From Candidatus Symbiothrix dinenymphae (GTDB taxonomy: Bacteria > Bacteroidota > Bacteroidia > Bacteroidales > Azobacteroidaceae): a DNA stretch of 64,000 bases. The position numbers and the translations under genes were made by a program. Positions 34,311-44,900 of this stretch are shown here, one piece after another. The notes beneath the pieces were generated by a model, which saw nothing but the letters and a program-made list of their open reading frames with translations, made no database searches and was not told where the DNA came from. The DNA is taken from assembly GCA_001417715.1 (NCBI GenBank), contig BBRT01000312.1, positions 19,891 to 83,890 of the forward strand. Direction: 5' to 3'. Numbering within the stretch: position 1 is the first letter of the stretch; every line of letters begins with the position of its first letter.

Positions 34311-36896
34311 ATGAAAGTCAGGAAAACACATCGGCTAATAGTTACGCTTCTCATCGCCTGTTCATCGCTGACAGGCTTTGGGCAGAAGTATCCTGTTTAT
34401 GTTTCAACGCAACTTACACCGCCTTATTCGCTTTCTTTGTCAGATTATGCCGCATTGGGGTCGCAAAAATTGGTGGTTACCATTCAGGTTACGGATGTGA
34501 CAGTTACCAATTTACCGGTTCGTTTGCATCTCAAGTTGGAAACAATGACCGGCGTGACCATCGAAACTGTTCCAAATATCACCACGCTACCGATTTACCT
34601 GACCGGCGGGGAAGCCCGTATGCTTTTTGGAAACGACCTCGCCGACTATTTCAATATCAACAATCTGACTTTCAAGGGCTACACTAAGGAAGCCTATCAC
34701 CGCACCGGACAATTGCCCGAAGGACGTTACCGCTTTTCGGTGGAAGCGCGGCATGTCATGACCGGACGACCGATTTCCAATCAAGGAGCAGCCATCGCGT
34801 GGATTGCACTGGGCAAGCCGCCCGAACTGAAAACGCCGGAAGAGAATGTCGAGATGGGGCAAATTCAGGGGATGCCGCTCACTTTTTCGTGGCATCCGTC
34901 CAATGTGGGTGCTTCCGGCGTTAGTGTGCAGTATAAGTTTGAGCTGTGGGAGATGCGCGTTCCGGGCATCAGTCCTTATGTGGTAGCAGCCTCTATGCCA
35001 TCGTTTTACACCACTACGCAGTCGCATAACACGCTGATTATCAACCCGGCGGAGCATTTTTTTGAGCCGGGCATGACGTATGCCTGGCGGGTGACGGCTT
35101 CCGATGTGTTTGGCAATATTTCGTTTGCTCAGGGTGGGCATAGCCTTATTCGCACGTTTACTTACCAATGCAAATGCGACCCTGTGAGCAATGTGAAGAT
35201 TGAGCGGACGGGGCAAAAAGCTACGCTCAGGTGGCAGGCAGCCGCCAATCACACCGCGTTTAAGGTGGAGATGGCTAATCCGGTGTCCGGCTATTCAAAA
35301 CTGCATGAGAACATCTATAACAATCAATTCACAACCGGCACAATGGACGCCGGAAAAACTTATCAACTGCGCGTGCAGGCTATTTGCAATGCTAATGAGA
35401 AAAATCCAAGTCCTTTTTCCGGTTGGCAGTCGGTGACGGTGCCTGTGCCGCCGAAAGTGGAGGATTTTTGTCCTGATTGTGTGTGTGGTGCGGAAAACAA
35501 GCCGCTCCCGATTACTAAGGCGCCGCTTCGCACTGATTTACAAAAAGGAGACACCCTGATAGACCCGCGTGATGGAGGCAGTCGTTACATTCTGCAATCG
35601 GCTACGGCACAGGGAGATGGCACATATAAAGGCTTGTTTCTCTTTTGGATAGAAATATGGAATGCAAAGATACTCTGCGAATACACAGACTTGACTGTAA
35701 ACACTGATAACCAGATACTTAGGATGAACTGGAAAAGTGTTGCCAATCCGCACGCTCTGCTGGATGTGGAGGCCGCAAAAGCCGAGATTGAGAAAGTGGC
35801 GGAGGCTATACATACGCTGACGGAGGAGGATGAGAAGCCGAACAGTGTAAATACTACAAATAGCGTTTTGCCTCAAGATGACGTTCCTGTGCCTTTTGCA
35901 ATGCCGGAAAATCCGGTTGCGGATATTAGTACGCCCGGAATAGTGGTGATTACGGATGAAAATGGCGAAAATCCGCACACCGTGGAAATGCCTAAAAATG
36001 AAGATGGCACAACGAAATTGCCTGCGGCGATACAAGACAAAGCAGGTAAAACCTACCAAGTTGATAAGCAGGGAAATGTAACGCAAACAGAAAATGTTGC
36101 ACAAGAAAAGGCTAATTATGCTACACCCAAAGAAATCACTGTTACAGAAGAAGAAATCGAACAGTTTAAAAATCAAATCATTAAGGAATTAGTAGAAGAT
36201 ATAAAGTCAAAAATAGATATAAATGCTTATAGTGGAACAAATAAAAAATATTTGGAAGGAGCAATTAAGAATACTGAGTTTATTATCAAAAATACTAATT
36301 TCGTTACTTATTCATGGTTAGGTGCGACAGGATGGTATGCCGATGGCAAATTATACATAATGTATACCGGTAATGAAACAATTGGTGATGTGAAGGTCAC
36401 ATTATTTCATGAATATCTTCATTGTATTAATTACTTATACAAGATCTTTCCTTATCGCTATATTGATGAAGAAAAACGTTTTTATTTTACAAAAGAAGAT
36501 GATTGTTATTCTTTTAAAAAACCAACAATTGAAAAGATATATAATATTTTTCAGTCTACACTCAATAACAGATTACTTAGTGAGGATTGGGATGATGAAT
36601 ACATTAATTTAACAGAAAAACAGAAACAAGAAGTTTTGGCATATAAAGAAAAAAACAAAGATGAATATGATAAAGAAGAATGTAAGTCGGGAACATATAC
36701 GCCGTCCAATTATTATAGAGATGAATTGGATGTATATGAAATATGCTTCAAATTAGATGGAATACTATTTGATATGTCAGAAATAAAAAAATCATTATAT
36801 AGAAACAATGTTTCTAATTATGAAATGTACAAAAAATTAAGTATAGATTATGAAAGTAAAAACAATATAAATGAAATGGGTTATGAAACGAAGTAA
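34311..36896 (+). CDS. TANFOR/FN3-type secreted protein with C-terminal zincin domain
   Basis: The protein has 861 residues. After a signal peptide (SLTGFGQ), residues ~25-185 resemble the TANFOR domain of Tannerella-type surface proteins (YPVYVSTQLTPPYSLSLSDY; LFGNDLADYFNI; LPEGRYRFSVEA). Fibronectin-III-like domains follow (TLRWQAAANHTAFKVEM). Residues ~500-600 are a low-complexity linker. From about 600 the DNA becomes clearly AT-rich and codes for a different domain with HEYLH (residues 700-704), the HExxH zinc site of a metallopeptidase. This looks like a surface scaffold fused to an exchangeable enzymatic tail. Neither the substrate nor the TANFOR assignment could be confirmed here. Confidence 0.75.
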   Translation: MKVRKTHRLIVTLLIACSSLTGFGQKYPVYVSTQLTPPYSLSLSDYAALGSQKLVVTIQVTDVTVTNLPVRLHLKLETMTGVTIETVPNITTLPIYLTGGEARMLFGNDLADYFNINNLTFKGYTKEAYHRTGQLPEGRYRFSVEARHVMTGRPISNQGAAIAWIALGKPPELKTPEENVEMGQIQGMPLTFSWHPSNVGASGVSVQYKFELWEMRVPGISPYVVAASMPSFYTTTQSHNTLIINPAEHFFEPGMTYAWRVTASDVFGNISFAQGGHSLIRTFTYQCKCDPVSNVKIERTGQKATLRWQAAANHTAFKVEMANPVSGYSKLHENIYNNQFTTGTMDAGKTYQLRVQAICNANEKNPSPFSGWQSVTVPVPPKVEDFCPDCVCGAENKPLPITKAPLRTDLQKGDTLIDPRDGGSRYILQSATAQGDGTYKGLFLFWIEIWNAKILCEYTDLTVNTDNQILRMNWKSVANPHALLDVEAAKAEIEKVAEAIHTLTEEDEKPNSVNTTNSVLPQDDVPVPFAMPENPVADISTPGIVVITDENGENPHTVEMPKNEDGTTKLPAAIQDKAGKTYQVDKQGNVTQTENVAQEKANYATPKEITVTEEEIEQFKNQIIKELVEDIKSKIDINAYSGTNKKYLEGAIKNTEFIIKNTNFVTYSWLGATGWYADGKLYIMYTGNETIGDVKVTLFHEYLHCINYLYKIFPYRYIDEEKRFYFTKEDDCYSFKKPTIEKIYNIFQSTLNNRLLSEDWDDEYINLTEKQKQEVLAYKEKNKDEYDKEECKSGTYTPSNYYRDELDVYEICFKLDGILFDMSEIKKSLYRNNVSNYEMYKKLSIDYESKNNINEMGYETK

Positions 36897-37404
36897 AATT
36901 ATCTTTATTGCTATTTTTAGTAATGTGTTGGCAGTTTATGCAAACACGGAACAGTCATCAGATACGATAGACGTAGCGAAACTGGTTGATGTGAGAATTG
37001 CTCAAAGTGAAGAAAAACAATATGTAGTAAAATTGTTTATTCACAATCCACAGTCTGATTCGATTTTCTTAAGAGCAATGTTTCATATTGATGATCCATC
37101 AAGGCTATCACATATTTTAATATATCATTGTGAATATCAGGCGGATGTAGATTCTGTTATTTGTGATTGGCATTCTCTTTCCGGTGAAGCAGATCCATCA
37201 CTTACATTCATTGAGCATGCAAAAGGGAAAGTATTTATACCGGCTAAAAGCACAGTTTCCTTTGAAATCCCTATATGGGGAAACTATGTAGAATCAGAAA
37301 TATATTTGAAAGTACAATTACTATTTGTATATAACGATAGATCTTATGTTTACAAAAATACTACAAACAGAATTTTTGTTGAACGTAAAAAGAAATCGAA
37401 ATGA
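36883..37404 (+). CDS. Small exported protein, possible immunity protein 1
   Basis: The protein has 173 residues from the ATG at 36883 (36871 is an alternative), overlapping the end of the zincin-tailed gene by 14 nt. It has a signal peptide (MKRSKIIFIAIFSNVLAVYA) and then a beta-rich body. It is paralogous to the next gene: IYHCEYQADVDSVICDW aligns with IYSCKYSIEKDSLVCDW, and VESEIYLKVQLLF with DKSEIYLDVRILY. The AT-rich composition matches the zincin tail. Immunity is inferred from position only. Confidence 0.7.
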   Translation: MKRSKIIFIAIFSNVLAVYANTEQSSDTIDVAKLVDVRIAQSEEKQYVVKLFIHNPQSDSIFLRAMFHIDDPSRLSHILIYHCEYQADVDSVICDWHSLSGEADPSLTFIEHAKGKVFIPAKSTVSFEIPIWGNYVESEIYLKVQLLFVYNDRSYVYKNTTNRIFVERKKKSK

Positions 37405-37979
37405 AAAAGGTTATGAAAAATAAAATGTCAATTGCAATGTTATGTTGCCTATTTACTATCAATGTAAATGCAACGGTAGAAGACTCCATTCAGTCTTTGG
37501 ATGCTTTAGATGTACACTTAGATAGAGGAGTGGATACTCTAAACAAGGTAAATTTAGTTATTCAAAATTTATTGGATGATAGTATTAATATTTATTCAAA
37601 TTTTTACATTGATGAATATTACAAAGCATCCCGTATATGGATATACAGTTGTAAATATTCCATTGAAAAAGATTCTTTGGTTTGTGATTGGGGATATTCT
37701 CAAGATGATTTGAATCCTTATATTTTAAAAGTTAGTGAAGAAAAAGGAACTGATATACCTCCAAAAGGGAAAATATCATTAGAAATACCATTGCATAAAG
37801 ATTATGATAAGTCTGAAATATATCTTGATGTGAGAATTTTATATCAAATTAATAATGTTGATGAAACTCAAAATGTTTCAAAAATAACGAATAGAGTATA
37901 TTTTGAGTGGACAATGTCCAAATTGGAAAAGCGTCAAATGGAGCAAATACAAAAGTGGAAAGAAGAGGAAAATAATTAA
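37401..37979 (+). CDS. Small exported protein, possible immunity protein 2
   Basis: The protein has 192 residues. Its ATG overlaps the previous stop (ATGA). A signal peptide (MKNKMSIAMLCCLFTINVNA) precedes a domain paralogous to the previous gene, then a charged helical C-terminus (KLEKRQMEQIQKWKEEENN). Both belong to no family I recognise. The next gene returns to the base composition of the rest of the locus. Confidence 0.7.
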   Translation: MKKVMKNKMSIAMLCCLFTINVNATVEDSIQSLDALDVHLDRGVDTLNKVNLVIQNLLDDSINIYSNFYIDEYYKASRIWIYSCKYSIEKDSLVCDWGYSQDDLNPYILKVSEEKGTDIPPKGKISLEIPLHKDYDKSEIYLDVRILYQINNVDETQNVSKITNRVYFEWTMSKLEKRQMEQIQKWKEEENN

Positions 37980-37990
37980 AATAAAGCACA

Positions 37991-40039
37991 ATGAAAAAGT
38001 TACAATTGTTACTATTGTTTGCAGGAATGACAACAGCTCATGCCCAAGCCAACGGCGGTGTGATGCTCCTATGCCGCCCCACGCAGCAAGATTCCATCCT
38101 GCTGCGCTGGGCACCCACAGACAAGCAAACTTGGGATTTAGGCAATAGATACGGCTATGTAGTAGAACGTTACACCCTGTTGCGTAATGGTAAACTTTTG
38201 GAGGATAGGGAGTTGCAGCGGCTCACTCCGGAGCCGCAAACACCGGCTCCGGCGGCAGAGTGGGAGCCTTACGAAGATGACAAATATGTGTCTATTGCGG
38301 CGGAGTGTATTTTTGGGGAGTCGCCGGCAATGCCGCTCGCCGGTCCCTCCGCCATTGCCCAAAAGTATAAGGAAGAGCAAAACCGCTTTTCGATGGCTTT
38401 GTTTGCTGCCGACCAGTCTGTTTTGACGGCGCGGCTTTCGGGCTTGTTTGCGGTGGATAAAACCGCGTTGGCGGATGAAAAATACTTGTACAAAATCTAC
38501 ATTGCTGCGCCTGACAGCTTGACTGTGGATACCGCTTTTGCTTTTACCGGTTTGTCCGAATATCAAGCCTTGCCGCAGCCGATTGATTTGACTGCGCGTT
38601 GGGAGAATAAAAAGGTGCAACTGTCTTGGAACATCTTGTATTTGAACCACATATATAATAGTTACGTGGTGGAAAAGTCGCAGGACGGGAAGCAATATAC
38701 TCCCATCAGCGAAAATGCCACTGTGCAGGCTGTCGATGAAGGCACTACGCCGGAATATGCCTACCGCTCCGATTCGCTGCCGGACAACCGCTCGAAGTGG
38801 TATTATCGTGTCAGAGGCATTAATGCGTTCGGTGAGTTGGGACCTCCGAGCGATTCTGTGGTGGGGCGCGGACGCATCCCTATCACCTTTGCGCCGATAA
38901 TTTCAAATAAGGAAGTGATTGATAACAAGCGAGTTAGTCTTACTTGGGAATACCCCGACACACTGAATGAATCCATTACAGGCTTTCGCCTCTACCGCTC
39001 GTCCAAACCGACCGGCACAAAAGAGAAAATTTACGAAAGCAAAAAGCCCAAAGAACGTGTGTACATCGACCCACAGCCCAACTTAACCAATTATTATGTG
39101 TTGTCTGTGTTTGATGACGAAACGGAGAAATTTTCGCCCCAAACGTATGCCGAATTGCTCGACAGCATCCCACCGGCTGCTCCACGCGGGCTTGCGGGCG
39201 TTATTGACAGCACCGGCATCGTTCGTCTGACGTGGGACAGGAATAAGGACAAAGACATCAACGGCTACCGCGTTTACCGCAGCAGTCGCCCTGATTTTGA
39301 GTTTATTCTCGTCACGTCCGCCATGATAGCCGACACCTTTTTTACAGATTCTATCAATCTGAAAACCCTGACCAAGCAGGTCTATTATTGCCTTCGGGCA
39401 GAAGATTTGCGACTTAATCAATCGGCATTGAGTGCTGTTTTGGAGTTGAAGCGTCCGGACATTATTCCTCCCGTATCGCCTGAGATTCAAAGCGTTGCAG
39501 AAAAGAAAAATGCTTTTGTAATAACATGGTTCAACAGTTCCAGCGATGATGTGGTGCGGCATCATGTTTACAGAAAAGAAGCAACCGACACGACTTTTCA
39601 ACTCTTGACAAGCATCGAAAAACGCCCAAAGAAAGCCCTCGAAAAGCAATCAATCTATCAAGACAATAGTGTGCAGGCAGGGGAAACATATATCTATCAA
39701 GTGCAAGCCGAAGATGATAGCGGGCTGTTTTCCAAACCGTCCTCTCCGGTGCAGCGAAAGGCTCCCGGCGAAAAAAGCGATGAAATCACATTGAAAAAGC
39801 AGGAAACCGATGGCGAAGTAACACTAACATGGACGGTCAAATCTAAAAAACGGGTGGAGCGGATTTTGATTTACAAACAATTTGGAAATGAGGCAATTAG
39901 GATGCACGATAGCACAACTGAGAGCATTTTTAAAGACATGGTAAACGCATCTGAACAAACACTGCATTATCGGATAAAAGCCCTTTATGATGATGGGCGA
40001 TATTCAGTATTAAGCAATGAGGTAAAGATAACACGATAA
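37991..40039 (+). CDS. Secreted multi-domain fibronectin type III protein
   Basis: The protein has 682 residues. A signal peptide (AGMTTAHAQ) is followed by about five FN3-like domains with the usual patterns (VQLSWNILYLNHIYNSYVVE; VSLTWEYPDTLNESITGFRLY; VRLTWDRNKDKDINGYRVYR; FVITWFNSSSDDVVRHHVYR; VTLTWTVKSKKRVERILIY). It lacks a type IX sorting tail. It probably works at the cell surface with its neighbours; the gene starts 11 nt after the previous stop and ends 4 nt before the next. Confidence 0.85.
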   Translation: MKKLQLLLLFAGMTTAHAQANGGVMLLCRPTQQDSILLRWAPTDKQTWDLGNRYGYVVERYTLLRNGKLLEDRELQRLTPEPQTPAPAAEWEPYEDDKYVSIAAECIFGESPAMPLAGPSAIAQKYKEEQNRFSMALFAADQSVLTARLSGLFAVDKTALADEKYLYKIYIAAPDSLTVDTAFAFTGLSEYQALPQPIDLTARWENKKVQLSWNILYLNHIYNSYVVEKSQDGKQYTPISENATVQAVDEGTTPEYAYRSDSLPDNRSKWYYRVRGINAFGELGPPSDSVVGRGRIPITFAPIISNKEVIDNKRVSLTWEYPDTLNESITGFRLYRSSKPTGTKEKIYESKKPKERVYIDPQPNLTNYYVLSVFDDETEKFSPQTYAELLDSIPPAAPRGLAGVIDSTGIVRLTWDRNKDKDINGYRVYRSSRPDFEFILVTSAMIADTFFTDSINLKTLTKQVYYCLRAEDLRLNQSALSAVLELKRPDIIPPVSPEIQSVAEKKNAFVITWFNSSSDDVVRHHVYRKEATDTTFQLLTSIEKRPKKALEKQSIYQDNSVQAGETYIYQVQAEDDSGLFSKPSSPVQRKAPGEKSDEITLKKQETDGEVTLTWTVKSKKRVERILIYKQFGNEAIRMHDSTTESIFKDMVNASEQTLHYRIKALYDDGRYSVLSNEVKITR

Positions 40040-40043
40040 AAGG

Positions 40044-41699
40044 ATGAAAAAGAGCGCAATAGCAATTTTCGAGGTACTGTCTTTTGTGGTTCATGCAACC
40101 GCACAGGACATTGAGGCGGTGCTCAACGCGCCCCTTCTCACCGCGAACGGTGGTGTCACGCTCAACCAAATTGCGACTATTACGCCCGGCGATTCCACGG
40201 CAACCAACCCTTATTCGCTCTTTGTGGCGGGAAACCTCAATCTGAACTTTTTTGGTGTGGTCGATATTCCGTTGTCCTTTGCCTACACCAATCAGGAATT
40301 GAGCAAAGATGCCTCGCTGCCGTTCAATCGGTTTTCCATTTCGCCGTCCTACAAGTGGGTGAAAGTGTATGCAGGCTATACCTCCATGCAGTTTTCGCCC
40401 TATTCGCTTGCCGGTCACGAACTGTTTGGCGGCGGTTTTGAACTCACGCCGGATAATGGCTTCAAAATCAGTGCCTTGTATGGCAGACTAAAAGAAGCCT
40501 CACCCGGCATTGATGGCATTGAACCAACCTACAAGCGGATGGGCGGCGGTTTTGATGTGGAATACAAGGGCAAGCAGTATGATGTAGGGGTTAATTTATT
40601 TGCGGCGCAGGACGACCCTTCGTCCGCCCCATTTGATAGGGACAGCATCGTTCTCATACCGCAAGAAAATCTTACAGGCAGTGTGAAAGCCAATGTGGAT
40701 GTAATGGAAAACCTGCGTTTGGGGGCGGAATACGGATTCAGTGCTTTAAATCAGTCTTTGTTTCACGCCGTCAAAACGAACTTTACATACTCACGTTGGG
40801 GCAGTTCCATCGGTGCCACTTATGAGCGGGTCGCACCCAACTATGCCACATTAGGTGCCTATTATATGACGAATGATTATGAAAACATTACGGGAAATTT
40901 TGCCACCGCCATTAAGAAACTGAATGTTGCGTTAAACGTTGGGTATCAGCAAGATAATTTAGACAAGCAAAAAAGCAATTCCACCTCACGCATGATTTAT
41001 TCGTTGGATTTGTCGTCCAATGTGAATGAAAAACTGAGTTTGGGGCTTAATCTGTCGAACCAGCAATCGTACATTTTTGTTAACGATGTGTATTCGCAAG
41101 TGACTCAAACGAACGAGTTTCAAAACCTTGATACGCTGAATGTTACGCAGTTGAATTACACGGCGGCAATAAACGGTTCCTACACTTTGCAAAGCACAAA
41201 AGAGCAACGTCAGAGTGTCAGTTGCAACTTTATGTACCAAAAATCGGCGGAGGCGCAACAATACTCTGATTTTGCGGGGAATGACATTTACAACACCTCC
41301 GTGTCGTATCAGTTTTCGTTGGTACCGTTGAAATTGAACACCTCCTTTTCGGTAAACCACAATTACAATCAAATGCCGCAAGATATGTATTCGCAGGCAA
41401 TGACCTATAATTTATCGCTGCAAAAGGTTTTTTTTGAGGAGTTGCAAACCGGTTTGACGGCTACATACAGCAATATGGGCAACCAGACGGGAAATTTGTC
41501 GAATGTGGTAAACCTCCGTTTGAATGCGGGCTACCAATTGGCAAAAAGGCACAGTTTCAATTTCAGCCTGAGCATGCTGCACAGTGAAGCCGCAAGCAAA
41601 ACGCGATTGCAATATGCCGCCAATCTGTCGTACAGTTACGCCTTCAACGTGACCGTCAGCCGGAAAGACAAAAAAATCAAGCTGGATGCCAATTTTTAG
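40044..41699 (+). CDS. Probable outer-membrane beta-barrel protein, unknown family
   Basis: The protein has 551 residues. A signal peptide (VVHATAQ) is followed by alternating amphipathic strands with aromatic ends along the whole length (for example LRLGAEYGFSALNQSLF, WGSSIGATYERVAP, KLNVALNVGYQQDN). The last strand-rich part does not end in phenylalanine but LDANF. It may be the outer-membrane partner of the exported proteins in the locus. No named family was recognised. Confidence 0.6.
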   Translation: MKKSAIAIFEVLSFVVHATAQDIEAVLNAPLLTANGGVTLNQIATITPGDSTATNPYSLFVAGNLNLNFFGVVDIPLSFAYTNQELSKDASLPFNRFSISPSYKWVKVYAGYTSMQFSPYSLAGHELFGGGFELTPDNGFKISALYGRLKEASPGIDGIEPTYKRMGGGFDVEYKGKQYDVGVNLFAAQDDPSSAPFDRDSIVLIPQENLTGSVKANVDVMENLRLGAEYGFSALNQSLFHAVKTNFTYSRWGSSIGATYERVAPNYATLGAYYMTNDYENITGNFATAIKKLNVALNVGYQQDNLDKQKSNSTSRMIYSLDLSSNVNEKLSLGLNLSNQQSYIFVNDVYSQVTQTNEFQNLDTLNVTQLNYTAAINGSYTLQSTKEQRQSVSCNFMYQKSAEAQQYSDFAGNDIYNTSVSYQFSLVPLKLNTSFSVNHNYNQMPQDMYSQAMTYNLSLQKVFFEELQTGLTATYSNMGNQTGNLSNVVNLRLNAGYQLAKRHSFNFSLSMLHSEAASKTRLQYAANLSYSYAFNVTVSRKDKKIKLDANF

Positions 41700-41817
41700 G
41701 GCTACAGATAGCCTCAGAGTTGATGATAACAAAACGATAACAAAATGATAACAAAAAGATATGAAAATGATAACAAAAAGATAACAAAAAATGTTTGGTG
41801 GTGTGGAAAAAGACCTC

Positions 41818-41825
41818 TACTTTTG
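41818..41825 (+). promoter_or_regulatory. Promoter -7 box for the 1484-residue protein
   Basis: TACTTTTG then CCGCC, with TTTGG about 24 bp upstream. It gives a leader of about 90 nt containing a repeat arm (41853-41882). Confidence 0.6.
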
Positions 41826-41852
41826 CCGCCGTTATTTAGTTATGAGTTAAGG

Positions 41853-41882
41853 TGTCATTGCGGGCTTGACCCGCAATCCCCT
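41853..41882. repeat. Single 98-bp-element arm in a gene leader
   Basis: GTCATTGCGGGCTTGACCCG lies between promoter and start codon of the large gene. An ORF reading through it (CHCGLDPQSP) is spurious. Confidence 0.82.
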
Positions 41883-41921
41883 ACTAAAAAAAGAAATTAT
41901 GTGTTACAAAAATATATACAG

Positions 41922-44900
41922 ATGAATATGAAGACGAAAATTTACATTATCGGGTTGCTTTTGAGTTTTGCTCTTGTTTCTGTTCAGGGGCAAGACCGGT
42001 TTGATTTGTCCCAAATTGACCACATTTTGCCGGACGACCAAAAAAAGTGTGATGCTGCCTTTGTTGTGGCGGATGCGGTGGAGAAATCGGGGGCTTATAT
42101 TGAAACTTTGTCCGATTTGTTTGCGGATGGCATTGTGCCTTTGCCGGTGGGTATCAAAAAAGGGGGTTATGAGTTAATCATACAGCGGGTTGAATATGGT
42201 GCGGACCATCCCAATCCTAAAATCTATGCCACCTGCGCGTTTAAATTCAAAGATACGGGACAAAAAGTGGCTTTTGAGGGCGAAGCGGTATTAACCGGAA
42301 AATATGGCGTTGAAACACAGGGCAAATTGAGCTTAATCGCCCCCGTGCGGCGCGACATCGGCAAGCAATCCACGCTCGTAGTGCGCGAAGGCACCTCCGT
42401 GAGTTTCGACTGCAACGGCATCCAGGAGTTTGATGCCAAAATGCTGTGGGTGGTTACTTCCGAAATGATTATTCCGGTGGATGCGCAGGGCAATGCGACC
42501 GGCGGGCAGTTGCAGGTGCCGTTTGAGATGCACGGGACGGATTTTGATAACTATGTGGCGTCGTTGAACATCAATCAGTCGTTCATGTTTAAGGGGCTGA
42601 AAGATATTGTGTTTACGCTCAAAGGGGCTACGCTTGACCAGAGCGATACGGAGACTTCCTCGATGATTAAGTTTCCGACCGATTACCTTTACCAAGCCGG
42701 AAGCGACTATATGAATATGTGGCGCGGGATTGCTGTGTCGGAGGCATCGGTCACATTGCCGTCCGCGTTCAAAAAACCGGGCGGGAGCGAGCGAATTACC
42801 ATCCAACTCAAAGAGGTATTGTTTGACGAGAATGGCTTTTCGGGCACCGGTTCGGCAACAAACATTATGGACAACGCAGCCCTCAACCCGCTGGCATTCG
42901 ACCTCTCACTAAACGATTTTTCGCTGGGGCTTTTCAAAAACAGCATTTCGTTTTTGAGCTTTGATGGCTATGTTAATATTCCCCCGCTCGGTACAAATTC
43001 GCTTGTCCACTACACCGGCGCATTCAATCCTCTCCTTGACGAGTATGAATTGAAAGCAAAATTGACCGGTCCCTCCGACTTTCCGCTGTTTGGGGCAGGT
43101 ACAATCACGTTTAACGACCTCACCACGGTTAGCATTGCTTTGAAGAACGGCGGTGTGTATCCCACCATTGATGCGTCGGGTGTGCTAACCGTGAAGGCAC
43201 CATTAGGCGGCGCAGATGCCCCCGTAGGATTAACCATTCCTGACATCAATTTTGAGAACCTGATTATCAGCCGCGAGAGTCCTTATGTGCAGATTGGTAG
43301 CATCAGTACCACCGGACCGGCACAGGCAAGGTTGGCGGCTTTCGAGTTGGAAATCAGCGATATACATGATTTCAAAATCCCGACCGGCATCGGCTTGTTG
43401 TTTGAAACCAAGGTGGCTTTGAGCGACCAGTTCGGTGCAGATGCCAATATACGACTCCATGGCGATTGTGAGCATTGGAAATTCGATAAAGTGGAGGTTG
43501 AAAAGGCGCATGTGGATTTCAAATCCGGTGCGTACAGCATCGTGGGCGATGTTATCTTCAAAAACGGCGACCCTGTCTATGGCGATGGTTTCAGCGGCAA
43601 AGTCAAATTGTCATTGGTGGATAAATTCGAGTTTGATGCGGTGGCTGTTTTTGGCAAAAAAGATGATTACAAGTATTTTCTGGCAGATGTATTTTATGAG
43701 ATGAGCCCACCGCAAGGCATTCTCGTGCCGCCGGTATTGAATTTCTACGGCTTCGGCGGCGGGCTGTATCGCCGTATGCAGCAATCGTCCAAAGCTCCGG
43801 CTACTGCTCAGGCGGGTGCCGATTTGGATTTTGCCAAATCGCTGTCGGGCATCAACTATTTGCCGGACAAAAATGTGGGACTGGGTATGATGGCGAGCAC
43901 CAAATTTGCCCTAAAAGCCTCTTCCAATGCGTTCAATGCCAAAGTGGGCTTTGAAATGCAATTCAATAGAAACGGTGGATTAAATTTTGTGCAGTTTCGC
44001 GGCGATGCAGCGTTTATGCAGTCACCGGATGCGTGGGGCAAACTTTCTGACAATATAGCCGCCAAAATTAAGGAAGTGGAAAGAAACGCAAATTCCGGTG
44101 CGGCAAAGGTGAATTTGTCAAATCAAATACCGGAAAATAAAAACAGCGGCTTTCTCACTGCCTCCATATTGATAGAGTATGACAATATCAACAAAACCTT
44201 TTCGGCAGATTTGAATACCTACCTCAATGCCGGAGTTATCAAAGGAGCCGGAGCCGGCGACCGTTTGGGCGGTGCATCGGCCTATTTTGCGCCCGACACA
44301 TGGCACACCTACATGGGAACACCGAGCAATCGGCTGGGCGTGAAGGTGTTGGGATTGGCTGAATTGAACGGTTATTTTATGCTGGGCGATGGCATTCCCG
44401 CTTTGCCTCCGCCGCCGCAACGAGTATTGAAAAATTTAAGCGGCGACAAGCAGGCAAAATTAGCCCGCAGCAGTGCGGATAAATTGGGCGCGGGCAAAGG
44501 GATTGCTTTTGGCGCGGCATTTGATGTGAATTTTGATGCCTCGTTAGCAGCCTTTTATGCCCATTTTGGTTTGGGGCTTGGGGCAGAATTTATGCTGACC
44601 AATTTGAATGGAGCCACTTGCGCAGGTATATCCGGCACGCCCGGCATCAATGGCTGGTTCGCACAGGCGCAGGCGTGGGCGTATGCAGAAGCCGATATAG
44701 GGCTGCAGGTAAGGGTGTTTGGAAGAAACCGACGCTTCAGCATATTGGATATATCGGCAGGCACTTTGCTTGAAGGGAAAGGTCCCAACCCGATGTATTT
44801 TGCCGGAGCGGTGGGCGGACGCTTCAGTGTGCTGGGCGGCTTGGTGAAAGGCAATTGCAGTTTTGATTTTGAAATTGGCGAGAAATGCAAGTTGGTCGGC

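Noticed and set aside
41745..41921. Longer start for the 1484-residue protein
   Set aside because: It would begin before the promoter box, run through a repeat arm, and bury the signal peptide.
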